DNA of 64,000 nt from Sphaerochaeta pleomorpha str. Grapes (GTDB taxonomy: Bacteria; Spirochaetota; Spirochaetia; Sphaerochaetales; Sphaerochaetaceae): contig NC_016633.1 in the NCBI RefSeq assembly GCF_000236685.1, positions 3,526,854-3,590,853 of the forward strand, written 5' to 3'. Of this stretch, positions 1 to 7,516 are shown piece after piece. Position numbers and translations under genes: made by a program. The notes below the pieces were generated by a model. That model did not search any database and was not told where the DNA came from. It saw only the letters and a list, made by a program, of their open reading frames with translations. How positions within the stretch are numbered: the stretch's first letter is position 1; every line of letters starts with the position of its first letter.

Positions 1-2
1 TC

Positions 3-821
3 CAGCTCTCGGTAGAAATCAAATCCTATAACAATCGTTTTCTGGATATAAACCACAATATTCCCTTTTTCCTCTCTCCGTTCGAGATGGATATCGACAA
101 GGCAGTAGCTACGGTCGCTTCACGCGGGCATGTAGAAGTCAATGTGCGGGTCAAATCGCTGGTTTCCGATATGGAAATCGTAGTTGATACCCAAGCTGTC
201 GAGCGGTACCGCGATGCCTTTGCCCAGATAGCAGCACTGTCAGGTAAGGCGCTCAAACCTGAGCTCTCTGATTTTCTTGCAGCTGAGGGTGTCATGACCA
301 GTGTGCGCCAAGGTGACAGTGAAATGTACCGGCAACCCTTATTCTCAGTCTTGGATGAAGCTCTTGCCCAATTTGCCCAGAGCAAAGAGAGGGAAGGAAA
401 TTCCACCAAGGCAGACCTTACTGCCATGGGTAAAATTGTTGAAGAGGGGCTTTCTGTAGTTAGTGCACATGCTGGGGAACTGGAAGAATTGGTGAAGACA
501 AATCTGAGAAATCGGTTTGAAGAAATGCTCGGGGACCAGAACTATGATGAGAACAGGATCTTGCAGGAAGTTGCTGTCATGTTGGTCAAATATTCAGTCA
601 ACGAAGAGATAAAGCGTCTTGCAGTCCATTTGAAAGAATATTTCAAGCTTCTCAACCAGAATGAACCAGTAGGTAAACGCCTCGATTTCCTCTGTCAGGA
701 AATGAACAGGGAGATCAATACTATCGGGAGCAAAAGCCAGATGGTAGAGATGAACCTCCAGGTGGTACGAATGAAAGACGGATTGGAAAATATCCGTGAA
801 CAGATCAGAAATATAGAGTAG
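3..821 (+). CDS. yicC: YicC/YloC family endoribonuclease, 5' end outside window
   Basis: The reading frame is open from base 3, so the gene starts upstream of the window; 272 residues are visible. The first visible residues (SVEIKSYNNRFLD) match the conserved YicC N-terminal region, and the C-terminus carries EMNREINTIGSKS, the hallmark of the DUF1732 end of YicC proteins. Members are stress-linked endoribonucleases that act in the cytoplasm. An internal ATG at 87 would cut off the conserved N-terminal motif and is not the true start. The next gene begins 10 bases after the stop, so the two are probably cotranscribed. In many bacteria yicC sits beside gmk; here a cytidylate-kinase-like gene takes that place. 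Confidence 0.9.
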   Translation, partial: QLSVEIKSYNNRFLDINHNIPFFLSPFEMDIDKAVATVASRGHVEVNVRVKSLVSDMEIVVDTQAVERYRDAFAQIAALSGKALKPELSDFLAAEGVMTSVRQGDSEMYRQPLFSVLDEALAQFAQSKEREGNSTKADLTAMGKIVEEGLSVVSAHAGELEELVKTNLRNRFEEMLGDQNYDENRILQEVAVMLVKYSVNEEIKRLAVHLKEYFKLLNQNEPVGKRLDFLCQEMNREINTIGSKSQMVEMNLQVVRMKDGLENIREQIRNIE

Positions 822-831
822 GGGTTTTTAT

Positions 832-1353
832 ATGCGCATCGCAATCAGTGGCAAGAGTGGCTGTGGAAATACAACGGTTTCGACCTTGGTGTCGCAGGCT
901 TTGGATTATCCTTTGATAAATTTTACGTTTCGCAACCTTGCAAACGAGAAACATATGGATTTCTGGGACTTCTGCAAGTTGGCGGAACAATCAGACGAAT
1001 ATGACAAAGAACTGGATACAAGACAGGTCGAAATGGCCATGGCCCAAAAGGACTGTGTTTTGGGTAGTAGACTTGCCATCTGGATGCTCGAACAAGCCGA
1101 CCTCAAGGTATATTTGACAGCCTCGGCCCAGGAACGGGCAAGCAGGGTCTACAAGCGAGAAGGTGGATCCTTTGAAGAACGCCTTGCACAAACCATGATG
1201 CGTGACAAGAATGACAGCGCCCGTTACCAGCGCATCTACGGTATCGACAACAGTGATACCGCCTTCGCCGACCTAGTCATCGACACCTCGGATAAAGATC
1301 CCATCCAAGTGGCAAAGATTATCATAGCAGAAGTAAAGAAAAGATTGGCCTAA
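832..1353 (+). CDS. Cytidylate-kinase-like P-loop protein with altered Walker A
   Basis: This 173-residue protein begins MRIAISGKSGCGNTT and resembles the small cytidylate kinase-like P-loop family, which transfers phosphate from ATP to (d)CMP. The phosphate-binding loop is unusual: the usual G-x-x-G-x-G-K-S/T has Asn where the catalytic Lys should be, while a Lys stands at the second position of the loop. Further on, the arginine-rich lid (around residues 100-130, with QERASRVYKRE and MMRDKNDSARYQRIYG) is intact. AGGGG lies about 7-10 bases before the ATG. It is cotranscribed with yicC. Genuine CMP kinase activity is likely but not certain; an RNA-related kinase or nucleotide sensor is possible. 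Confidence 0.75.
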   Translation: MRIAISGKSGCGNTTVSTLVSQALDYPLINFTFRNLANEKHMDFWDFCKLAEQSDEYDKELDTRQVEMAMAQKDCVLGSRLAIWMLEQADLKVYLTASAQERASRVYKREGGSFEERLAQTMMRDKNDSARYQRIYGIDNSDTAFADLVIDTSDKDPIQVAKIIIAEVKKRLA

Positions 1354-1547
1354 TACTGAAAGGAAACTATAGATTCAATACCAGGGGGCTTTGCCTAATC
1401 AACAAGAGAATGGCAGGCCTCTTCTTTATTTCTGTTCAAGGCAAATGTCTCATACTCTGATACTTACATCTCTGTTTTCCTGACAAATAGGTATCCATTT
1501 GTCCTCCTGTTTCCTATTATACTGACTCAAAGAACTGGGTGATGCTT

Positions 1548-2588
1548 CTAGGCTGTCATAAAGTCCTTGATCATAGCAATCAGGAAATCTCTCTCAGATG
1601 ATGGGGGATATAATTCATGGATTTCGTCAAAAGCTTGTCCGAATAATTCGAAAGCCCGGCCTTTTGCTTTTTCCAGTGCTCCAGAGTCCTTGATCTTTTT
1701 GATCAAAGCAATAATCGAATCAGATGCTTTTTCGTAACCTGAACTTTGTGCAAACTGGAATACGGAAAAGAGGTGTTCGTTTTGATCAGGATTTGCATTG
1801 GCATACAGGATTATCGGAAGACTCTTCTTATTCTCTACAATGTCATCGCCCTGACGCTTTCCAGGATTGCCTTTTTCCAGATTGATAACATCGTCCAAGA
1901 TTTGGAAGCCAACTCCTATCGTCTCTGCTATATGCCCTGCTTTCCTGATAATATTCATGTCGTCTACTGCAAGTGCTGCTCCGACTTCACTTCCCATCGC
2001 AGCGAGACAACCTGTTTTCAAACGACACATCAACTCATATTCTTCCAGGGTAGGGGTTTTTGTGTTGTCATGATGCCAGGAAATATCCATGCCTTGACCC
2101 AAATGAACCCGGCGCATATATTTTGCATAAATCTGATAGATACGTAACTTCACTGTATCTTCGACTAAGGATTCATCAATGGCTTTTGTTGGAAGGAAAT
2201 AGAGTAAATTCCCTGCATTGATTGAGATATCCTCCCCATACATGAGATGAACGGCAGGCTTTCCACGCCTCAAATCAGATTTGTCTTCGATATCATCAAT
2301 GATCAAGGTCCCGTTGTGAGGCATTTCAATCAATGAAACAAGTTTCTCAGCGAGTTCCAGTGCAGGTTCACCACCTAGCATTTTTGCTGTCAGCATCATG
2401 AGCAAAGGTCGCCAACGTTTACCTCCCCTTGCCAGGAGGTCTTTGGCAGGTTCACAAAAATGGTTGAAAACATTCTTGTCAGCACCTAACGTTGAACAGT
2501 CGAGCATCCAATCGATCCATTTTTGGTCGAAAGATGCAGGAAATATACGATTCAGTTCGGTCTCTATTTGGTTTAGCCAATGTTGCAT
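1548..2588 (-). CDS. Polyprenyl synthetase (isoprenyl diphosphate synthase)
   Basis: A 346-residue all-helical trans-prenyltransferase that joins isopentenyl diphosphate to an allylic diphosphate. The first aspartate-rich motif reads DDIED, followed by the conserved arginine stretch (SDLRRGKPA); the second motif is QILDDVIN, with a further QGDDIVENKKSLP. The frame extends upstream to 2681, but I choose the ATG at 2588: the family's N-terminus fits there, and a good promoter ends only 6 bases before it, so the longer version would have to be read through promoter DNA. Length is typical. Chain length of the product (farnesyl, geranylgeranyl or longer) cannot be read from the sequence. It is convergent with the cytidylate-kinase-like gene. 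Confidence 0.88.
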   Translation of the reverse strand: MQHWLNQIETELNRIFPASFDQKWIDWMLDCSTLGADKNVFNHFCEPAKDLLARGGKRWRPLLMMLTAKMLGGEPALELAEKLVSLIEMPHNGTLIIDDIEDKSDLRRGKPAVHLMYGEDISINAGNLLYFLPTKAIDESLVEDTVKLRIYQIYAKYMRRVHLGQGMDISWHHDNTKTPTLEEYELMCRLKTGCLAAMGSEVGAALAVDDMNIIRKAGHIAETIGVGFQILDDVINLEKGNPGKRQGDDIVENKKSLPIILYANANPDQNEHLFSVFQFAQSSGYEKASDSIIALIKKIKDSGALEKAKGRAFELFGQAFDEIHELYPPSSERDFLIAMIKDFMTA

Positions 2589-2594
2589 GTGCGG

Positions 2595-2623
2595 ATTATA
2601 GGGAGACGGGATGTTTAATACAA
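2595..2623 (-). promoter_or_regulatory. Promoter of the polyprenyl synthase gene, leaderless geometry
   Basis: On the minus strand TTGTAT (2623-2618), a 17-base spacer and a perfect TATAAT (2600-2595) lie upstream of the ATG at 2588. Only 6 bases separate the -10 box from the ATG, so transcription would start at or next to the A of the ATG. No Shine-Dalgarno sequence fits in between. Confidence 0.65.
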
Positions 2624-2809
2624 CCCATAGGGGGGCAGTAATGATTGCCTCGCTTTGATCATATCCAAAATCAAGATCCATAGACTTTTGCAGTCAGTCT
2701 CAACGAAACGCCAATGGAGTATATGAAGCATGCATACAAGGCTCAGCACGCCATATTTGTTAGTATCTCCCCGTTTACATCCATACCCCAGATATGGTAG
2801 TTTTGGCAT

Positions 2810-3298
2810 ATGAAAAAAGTTCTGCTGACAGCCTTGTTTATATGTATGGGATTAACCTTGTTTGCTAGCCCCTATATCGGGGTAAGCCAAGGCCTTGGAG
2901 CCACTTCAGTGGAGCTGGGGTTTATGACCAGTTCTTTTGAAGAGAATATCTTTGTCGGAATCCCATCTTTAATGGCCATGGATAGCTATAATTCAGATTT
3001 CTACAAGACAGTTGTAGTCGGAACCGATTTGATTTACCGGTTCAGACCAATAGGTCCCCTTGTTATAGGATTTGGCCCTACCTTCCGCGCAGCATGGGAA
3101 ACTGGTAATGCGTTCTCTCTTATGGCAGGGGTGGCTTACCAACTCTCCCTTGAGACTCCCGATGTGATGGACATCCTGTATGTCGAGGGTGCCTATATTC
3201 CCGATTTCATGCAATATGAATCAGGAACGGTCACAAACGACTTCTTGGATAAAGCAGCAAAGCAAATCTTCCGCCTTGGATGGCGACATGCTTTCTAA
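2810..3298 (+). CDS. Small exported protein, possible outer-membrane beta-barrel
   Basis: This 162-residue protein starts with a clear signal peptide: two lysines, a hydrophobic stretch (VLLTALFICMGLTLF) and an ASP cleavage site near residue 20. The mature part alternates hydrophobic and polar residues, is rich in Gly, Tyr and Phe, and ends in aromatic Phe (RHAF), all typical of small outer-membrane beta-barrels that end in an aromatic residue. I do not recognise a named family. It is transcribed away from the prenyl synthase gene, and no strong Shine-Dalgarno is visible upstream of the ATG. Surface location is inferred; function is unknown. Confidence 0.7.
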   Translation: MKKVLLTALFICMGLTLFASPYIGVSQGLGATSVELGFMTSSFEENIFVGIPSLMAMDSYNSDFYKTVVVGTDLIYRFRPIGPLVIGFGPTFRAAWETGNAFSLMAGVAYQLSLETPDVMDILYVEGAYIPDFMQYESGTVTNDFLDKAAKQIFRLGWRHAF

Positions 3299-3378
3299 GT
3301 ACTGTACATTCCTCTAAAAAACCAATATAGTGATATAGTTACATTTTAGTGTAGATACAGACGCAAGGAGATTCCACG

Positions 3379-3582
3379 GTGAGCATCCCATTGAACAAAC
3401 TTATCGATTACAAGGGAAATGTCTATGAGATTACCTGTGTTGCCATTAAAGAAGCCATTATTCTCAGTAATCCTGGTTGCGGTGGTAAAGAAATAGAAGA
3501 AAATAACGGCAAAATTGTTAGTGAAGTCCTCAGCAGAGCTCTCAATGGCGAGATTCACTTCATCCCAACTGACGAGCAATAG
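3379..3582 (+). CDS. rpoZ: Possible RNA polymerase omega subunit
   Basis: A 67-residue protein with a GTG start preceded by AAGGAG at a normal distance. It opens with MSIPLNKLIDYKGNVYE and continues with a helix of alternating Ala, Ile and Lys, then an E-N-N-G-K-I-V-S-E-V-L-type helix and a GEI segment. This order (N-terminal 'GN.YE..' turn, first helix, acidic loop, 'AL..I..GEI') resembles short spirochaete omega subunits, which help assemble the beta' subunit of RNA polymerase. The similarity is weak at this length, so the name is tentative. Its 3' end overlaps the start of miaA by about 38 bases. Confidence 0.5.
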   Translation: MSIPLNKLIDYKGNVYEITCVAIKEAIILSNPGCGGKEIEENNGKIVSEVLSRALNGEIHFIPTDEQ

Positions 3583-4507
3583 TTCGTATAACCCAGTAAT
3601 TTTCCTTTTCGGCCCTACCGGGGTCGGAAAGACTGAGCTGCTCTTGAATTTATTCAAAGACAGGTTCTCGGTAGTCAATGCCGATTCCATCCAAGTGTAC
3701 AGACATTTGGATATAGGGTCGGCTAAGGCGTCTAAACAGATTCAGGAAAAAATCCCTCATTACCTCATTGATATTTTCGACCCCTGGGAGCAATTCTCCG
3801 TAGGGGATTTCATTGAGCTCGCAGACAAAGCCTGTGAAGAAATTCGTGCACAGGGGAGAATACCCATTTTAAGTGGGGGAACTGCCTACTATTTCAAGCA
3901 TTTTCTCTATGGCCTGAGCGAGGCTCCTGCCAGTGACGAACACATTCGGGCCCGTGTCGCCCAAGAGCTTGAAGAGAAAGGGGGAGTGTGGGCGTATGCA
4001 AGACTTTGTGAAATAGACCCGGTCTATGCAAACAAAATCCATCCATCTGATCTCTATCGGATATCGCGCGCCCTGGAGGTCTTTGAAACCAGCGGACGGC
4101 CCCTCAGCTCCTACGTAATTCCTTCGACTTATCGAAACAACATGCATCCTTTAATCCTCGGCCTTCATCGTGAAAAACAGGAACTGAAAGAAAGAATCAT
4201 TGCCCGCGTACAGCAAATGTTCGACGAAGGTCTAATCGAGGAAATCCGGACCATCCTGCAAATGGGTGGGAAGAGCGAATGGCCAGGCTTGCAGGGTATC
4301 GGGTACAAAGAATTCTTCCAAGCCATGGAAAGCGGAGAAGTCTCGCTTCCCATGATAGCCGACCAGATAGCAAAAAACAGCCGCTCCTACGCAAAGCGGC
4401 AGATGACATTCTTTAAAAGCTTTGCAGAAGTGAACTGGATGCAACCAGATGACCAAGAGGCTATTGCCGAGATGGTTGCTGCCTACCTGGCCAAAGAAAC
4501 CTTTTAG
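3545..4507 (+). CDS. miaA: tRNA dimethylallyltransferase MiaA
   Basis: A 320-residue cytoplasmic enzyme that adds a dimethylallyl group to N6 of A37 in tRNAs reading U-starting codons. The P-loop GPTGVGKT lies near residue 20, followed by the DSIQVYR motif that recognises A37, the DIG.AK segment, the SGGTAYY motif and the C-terminal LQGIGYKE and SRSYAKRQMTFF motifs of the family. I choose ATG 3545; an in-frame TTG at 3515 would lengthen the protein by ten unconserved residues. The start lies inside the preceding small gene, which suggests translational coupling. Confidence 0.95.
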   Translation: MARFTSSQLTSNSSYNPVIFLFGPTGVGKTELLLNLFKDRFSVVNADSIQVYRHLDIGSAKASKQIQEKIPHYLIDIFDPWEQFSVGDFIELADKACEEIRAQGRIPILSGGTAYYFKHFLYGLSEAPASDEHIRARVAQELEEKGGVWAYARLCEIDPVYANKIHPSDLYRISRALEVFETSGRPLSSYVIPSTYRNNMHPLILGLHREKQELKERIIARVQQMFDEGLIEEIRTILQMGGKSEWPGLQGIGYKEFFQAMESGEVSLPMIADQIAKNSRSYAKRQMTFFKSFAEVNWMQPDDQEAIAEMVAAYLAKETF

Positions 4508-5307
4508 TTTTATAAAGACAAAACCATCAATTTTATGCTCAAGAGTGAAATGTAATGAAGCACTACAGATGCATCATTCCATTTGCAGACTCCGTGTGCC
4601 CCAATGGAAATGTGGATTTTCCTTTGCTTACAATTACTGCAAGCGAAAATACTGGCTCAATGAATGGAGTAAAATAGTCTACTGCAGGAATAGAAGACAA
4701 GAAGAAGTGTACTTTACTGCATTTTTTTTTATATTGTCTGACGGTGTTTTTATCTTTTGTCCATCTCCTTTTTCTTAGCGAAGGGTGTTGATATATGAGC
4801 GTGAGTAATGAAATAAATCTATCTAATGTAAAAAATTAAAATTAACTAATAGTACTCTGTTTGTTTACAAGGTGCAGTTTTGATGCTAGCCTAGTTTTAT
4901 AGGCTTTGTTGTATGCAAATAGAAATGCAACATATGTTCAGCCGGCTTTCCTAGGCATTGAACCTGTTCGGTAAGTCCTGATTGAAGGAGATTCAGAAGG
5001 GGGGAAAACAATCAGAAACCATACATGCGACAAGGCATACTCAATATTTAATTCTTTCCCTGCATACTCATTTTTTTTGTATTGTTACATTCGTTTTTTT
5101 CAGTTTGCATATCAACGGAACGTAAGGGTATTCACGGTTTAATCTTCCATGTTTTACAAGTAGTCTGGCTTCAATCCAAAGGAGGTAAGAAATAGTTCTA
5201 TCGGAAAATGAATCCAATTTTCTTAGCAGCCATACTATTTGTTGCAAAAGAATTCGGGTGGTAATTTTCCCTCCCGAAGGTGAATTTTTTTTCACATTGG
5301 AGGAACT
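4508..5307. other. 800-base gap without a convincing gene
   Basis: This AT-rich stretch holds no open frame with family resemblance. Frames at 4449-4778 (+) and 5068-5295 (-) have odd composition and no usable ribosome site. A weak hairpin (AGCCTA-6 bases-TAGGCT followed by TTTGTTG) lies at 4888-4912. A tiny frame, 4795-4839 (14 codons), has AAGGG upstream but no recognisable product. No tRNA T-loop sequence is visible. GGAGGA at about 5299 belongs to the lipoprotein gene that follows. Confidence 0.5.
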
Positions 5308-7413
5308 ATGAATCGAAGATCATCATTTTCAGGTTTTTTGTTTCTTTGCTTTGCGATGCTTATTGCAATTACCCTTATCGTAGGTTGTGAATCCAACATA
5401 CAAAACAAAGTGGGATCCCTGACAGTATCTACAGGGGCCCAAGAGAAGACAATCTCCCCAGATTCGACTCTGATCGAGATAGCATCGTACCAGGTGAGGG
5501 GCGTTTATTCGGATGGGGTAACAACCTTTAGCCAACAATCTCCAATAAACACTATCGTAATTAATGATTTACTTGTTGGTGACTGGACAATTACCTTTGA
5601 GGGATTGAATTCCTTCGGCACGGTGATTGCCTCTGCCACACAGATGGTTACGATCAATGCAGGGTATAATACTACCGTAACATTCGTTTTAACCTCTGTC
5701 TCCGGTGTAGGGACCTGTGAGCTTACTCTCTCCTGGCCGGTCACGGTTACCTCGGTACATAGGATAACAGTTAGACTCACAGCTGCATCGAGTATGGATG
5801 TTTTCGATGTAGAGGCGTTTGCCTTTGAGGCAACACAGGTAGGTGATATACAACAAATCATGAAGACAATCGCAGATATTCCTGTAGGTTCCTATGCGTT
5901 GAAGGCTCAGTTCTGGGATGTTTTTGATGCACAGATTGGTCTTACCCTGATGGAAACAGTCAATATCTACGCCGATATGACTTCTACCGGCCTCTTTGCC
6001 TTGCCAGAATTCCTGTTCCCGGTCGAGAAACCGACGTTCGATCCTATGGGCGGAAGAATTACACCCGAACAGACAATTGAGCTGACAACAGCCAGCATTG
6101 GGGCAACCATCTATTATACGATTGATGGAACAGATCCAAATACTACCAGTATTGAATACGAGGGGCCTTTTACCTTGCCGCACAATGCAACGGTAAAAGC
6201 TATTGCGTTAAAAAACTGTATGTTTGCCTCGGCCATTGCATCTGCTGTATTTGAGATTCCTGCTGCCATGCCGACAATTCTACCGGTTTCAGGAACCTAT
6301 TCCATGCCCCAGGAAGTGACTCTCTTCACGGAAACGGCAGGGGCAACAATCTATTACACCACTGACGGGAGTGCTCCAGATACTTTTAGTATCCTGTATA
6401 CAGGACCTTTTATGGTTTCCCAAGACACCACTGTCAGGGCAATCGCTACGCATCCCGATTTTGGGGTATCCGAAGAAGTGTCGGCCGAGTATATAATAGT
6501 GAACAGCGTTGGTCTGGTTACAGTCGATCCTGCAAACTATACAGTCGAGATCATAGTACCCCCAGAATGGACGGGAGGGCCGGTCATAACAAATGTATGG
6601 GCCAGGATCTGGGCAGATGTTGAACCTGATCCGACTGGTGTAACCTACACTTGGTATCTGGACGGGGAGGAGGCAAGAAACCAGGGAGGCGAGATAGCCT
6701 CAACTTCCGATTATCTTGATTTGGGCATAGGCTTAGATAGGGTTGCCATCGGTCCCGGACCCCATTCGATCACAGTCACCGTTACCGCCGGTGAGCTTTC
6801 CTTCAGTGACTACTATTGGTTCTGTGCATCAGATACTGCAACGATAGGTGCTTCCTCCTTTGCTATCGGAGATGTAGGGCCTGCCGGAGGGCTGGTATTC
6901 TACGATGATGAGGAAGATGGTATCGATGACCTGCCAGGATACCGATATCTGGAAGCAGCCCCGGAGGAAACAGAATGGGAAAACAGACAGTGGGGTGCCT
7001 ATGGATATTCTGTTGATCCAAGTGCCCTGGGTACTGCTCTAGGCTATGGGATGCCGAACACTGAGAATATTGTGAGTTATCATGATAGTCTGGGCACCTT
7101 GTATCCTTTGAAAGGAGACTATTATACAAATCCTGGAGCGTACTACTTCAAAAATGATGGGTCTGTAGCAGCAAAGCTGTGTGCCGATCTGGAATACGGA
7201 GGGTATGATGACTGGTTCCTGCCATCGAAGGGCGAACTTGATCTTATGTTTACGATTATAAGAAAATGTTGTCCCAGTGATTGGTGCGAACACTCCTATT
7301 GGAGTTCCTCCGAATTCTCGCCTACCTGTGCATGGCTACAGAGCTTTGCCTGGTCACAATGGAAAAGCCCCAAATTTGAAAACCATAGGGTAAAGGCTGT
7401 AAGGGCTTTCTGA
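5308..7413 (+). CDS. Lipoprotein with two CHB_HEX_C-type repeats and a DUF1566-like C-terminus
   Basis: A 701-residue exported lipoprotein: the signal peptide ends in a lipobox (LIVGC, Cys about residue 27). After an N-terminal beta-rich region of about 200 residues come two consecutive repeats of the chitobiase C-terminal type (about residues 245-315 and 325-400), each with the ATIYYT.DG..P pattern and a YTGPF- or YEGPF-like strand. A further Ig-like segment follows, and the last 170 residues carry GPAGGLVFYD, GGYDDWFLPSKGEL and YWSSSE, the hallmarks of DUF1566/Lcl-like domains. GGAGGA precedes the ATG. It probably faces the cell exterior and may bind polysaccharide or protein; the ligand is unknown. 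It is a single-gene unit. Confidence 0.8.
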   Translation: MNRRSSFSGFLFLCFAMLIAITLIVGCESNIQNKVGSLTVSTGAQEKTISPDSTLIEIASYQVRGVYSDGVTTFSQQSPINTIVINDLLVGDWTITFEGLNSFGTVIASATQMVTINAGYNTTVTFVLTSVSGVGTCELTLSWPVTVTSVHRITVRLTAASSMDVFDVEAFAFEATQVGDIQQIMKTIADIPVGSYALKAQFWDVFDAQIGLTLMETVNIYADMTSTGLFALPEFLFPVEKPTFDPMGGRITPEQTIELTTASIGATIYYTIDGTDPNTTSIEYEGPFTLPHNATVKAIALKNCMFASAIASAVFEIPAAMPTILPVSGTYSMPQEVTLFTETAGATIYYTTDGSAPDTFSILYTGPFMVSQDTTVRAIATHPDFGVSEEVSAEYIIVNSVGLVTVDPANYTVEIIVPPEWTGGPVITNVWARIWADVEPDPTGVTYTWYLDGEEARNQGGEIASTSDYLDLGIGLDRVAIGPGPHSITVTVTAGELSFSDYYWFCASDTATIGASSFAIGDVGPAGGLVFYDDEEDGIDDLPGYRYLEAAPEETEWENRQWGAYGYSVDPSALGTALGYGMPNTENIVSYHDSLGTLYPLKGDYYTNPGAYYFKNDGSVAAKLCADLEYGGYDDWFLPSKGELDLMFTIIRKCCPSDWCEHSYWSSSEFSPTCAWLQSFAWSQWKSPKFENHRVKAVRAF

Positions 7414-7449
7414 TTTTTTCCTAGCTGATCGAATTGGACAATAACTAAT

Positions 7450-7493
7450 GGGGGAACCCTTTTGGTTGATGACCATAAGGATTCCCCCTCTTT
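7450..7493 (+). terminator. Long hairpin terminator between convergent genes
   Basis: GGGGGAACCCTTTTGG (7450-7465) pairs with CCATAAGGATTCCCCC (7473-7488) with two mismatches across a 7-base loop, followed by a short T-rich run. It would stop transcription of the lipoprotein gene and sits just beyond the end of the minus-strand operon. Confidence 0.7.
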
Positions 7494-7516
7494 GCATGTT
7501 CTTTATCTATTCGTAT

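Noticed and set aside
1385..1430. Possible terminator after the cytidylate-kinase-like gene
   Set aside because: GGGGGCTTTGCC and GGCAGGCCTCT pair only partly; too many mismatches to call.
4449..4778. 109-codon plus-strand frame after miaA
   Set aside because: It starts inside miaA in another frame, has odd composition and no ribosome site or family resemblance.
4795..4839. 14-codon frame with AAGGG upstream in the 4.5-5.3 kb gap
   Set aside because: Too short and unsupported; chance occurrence is likely.
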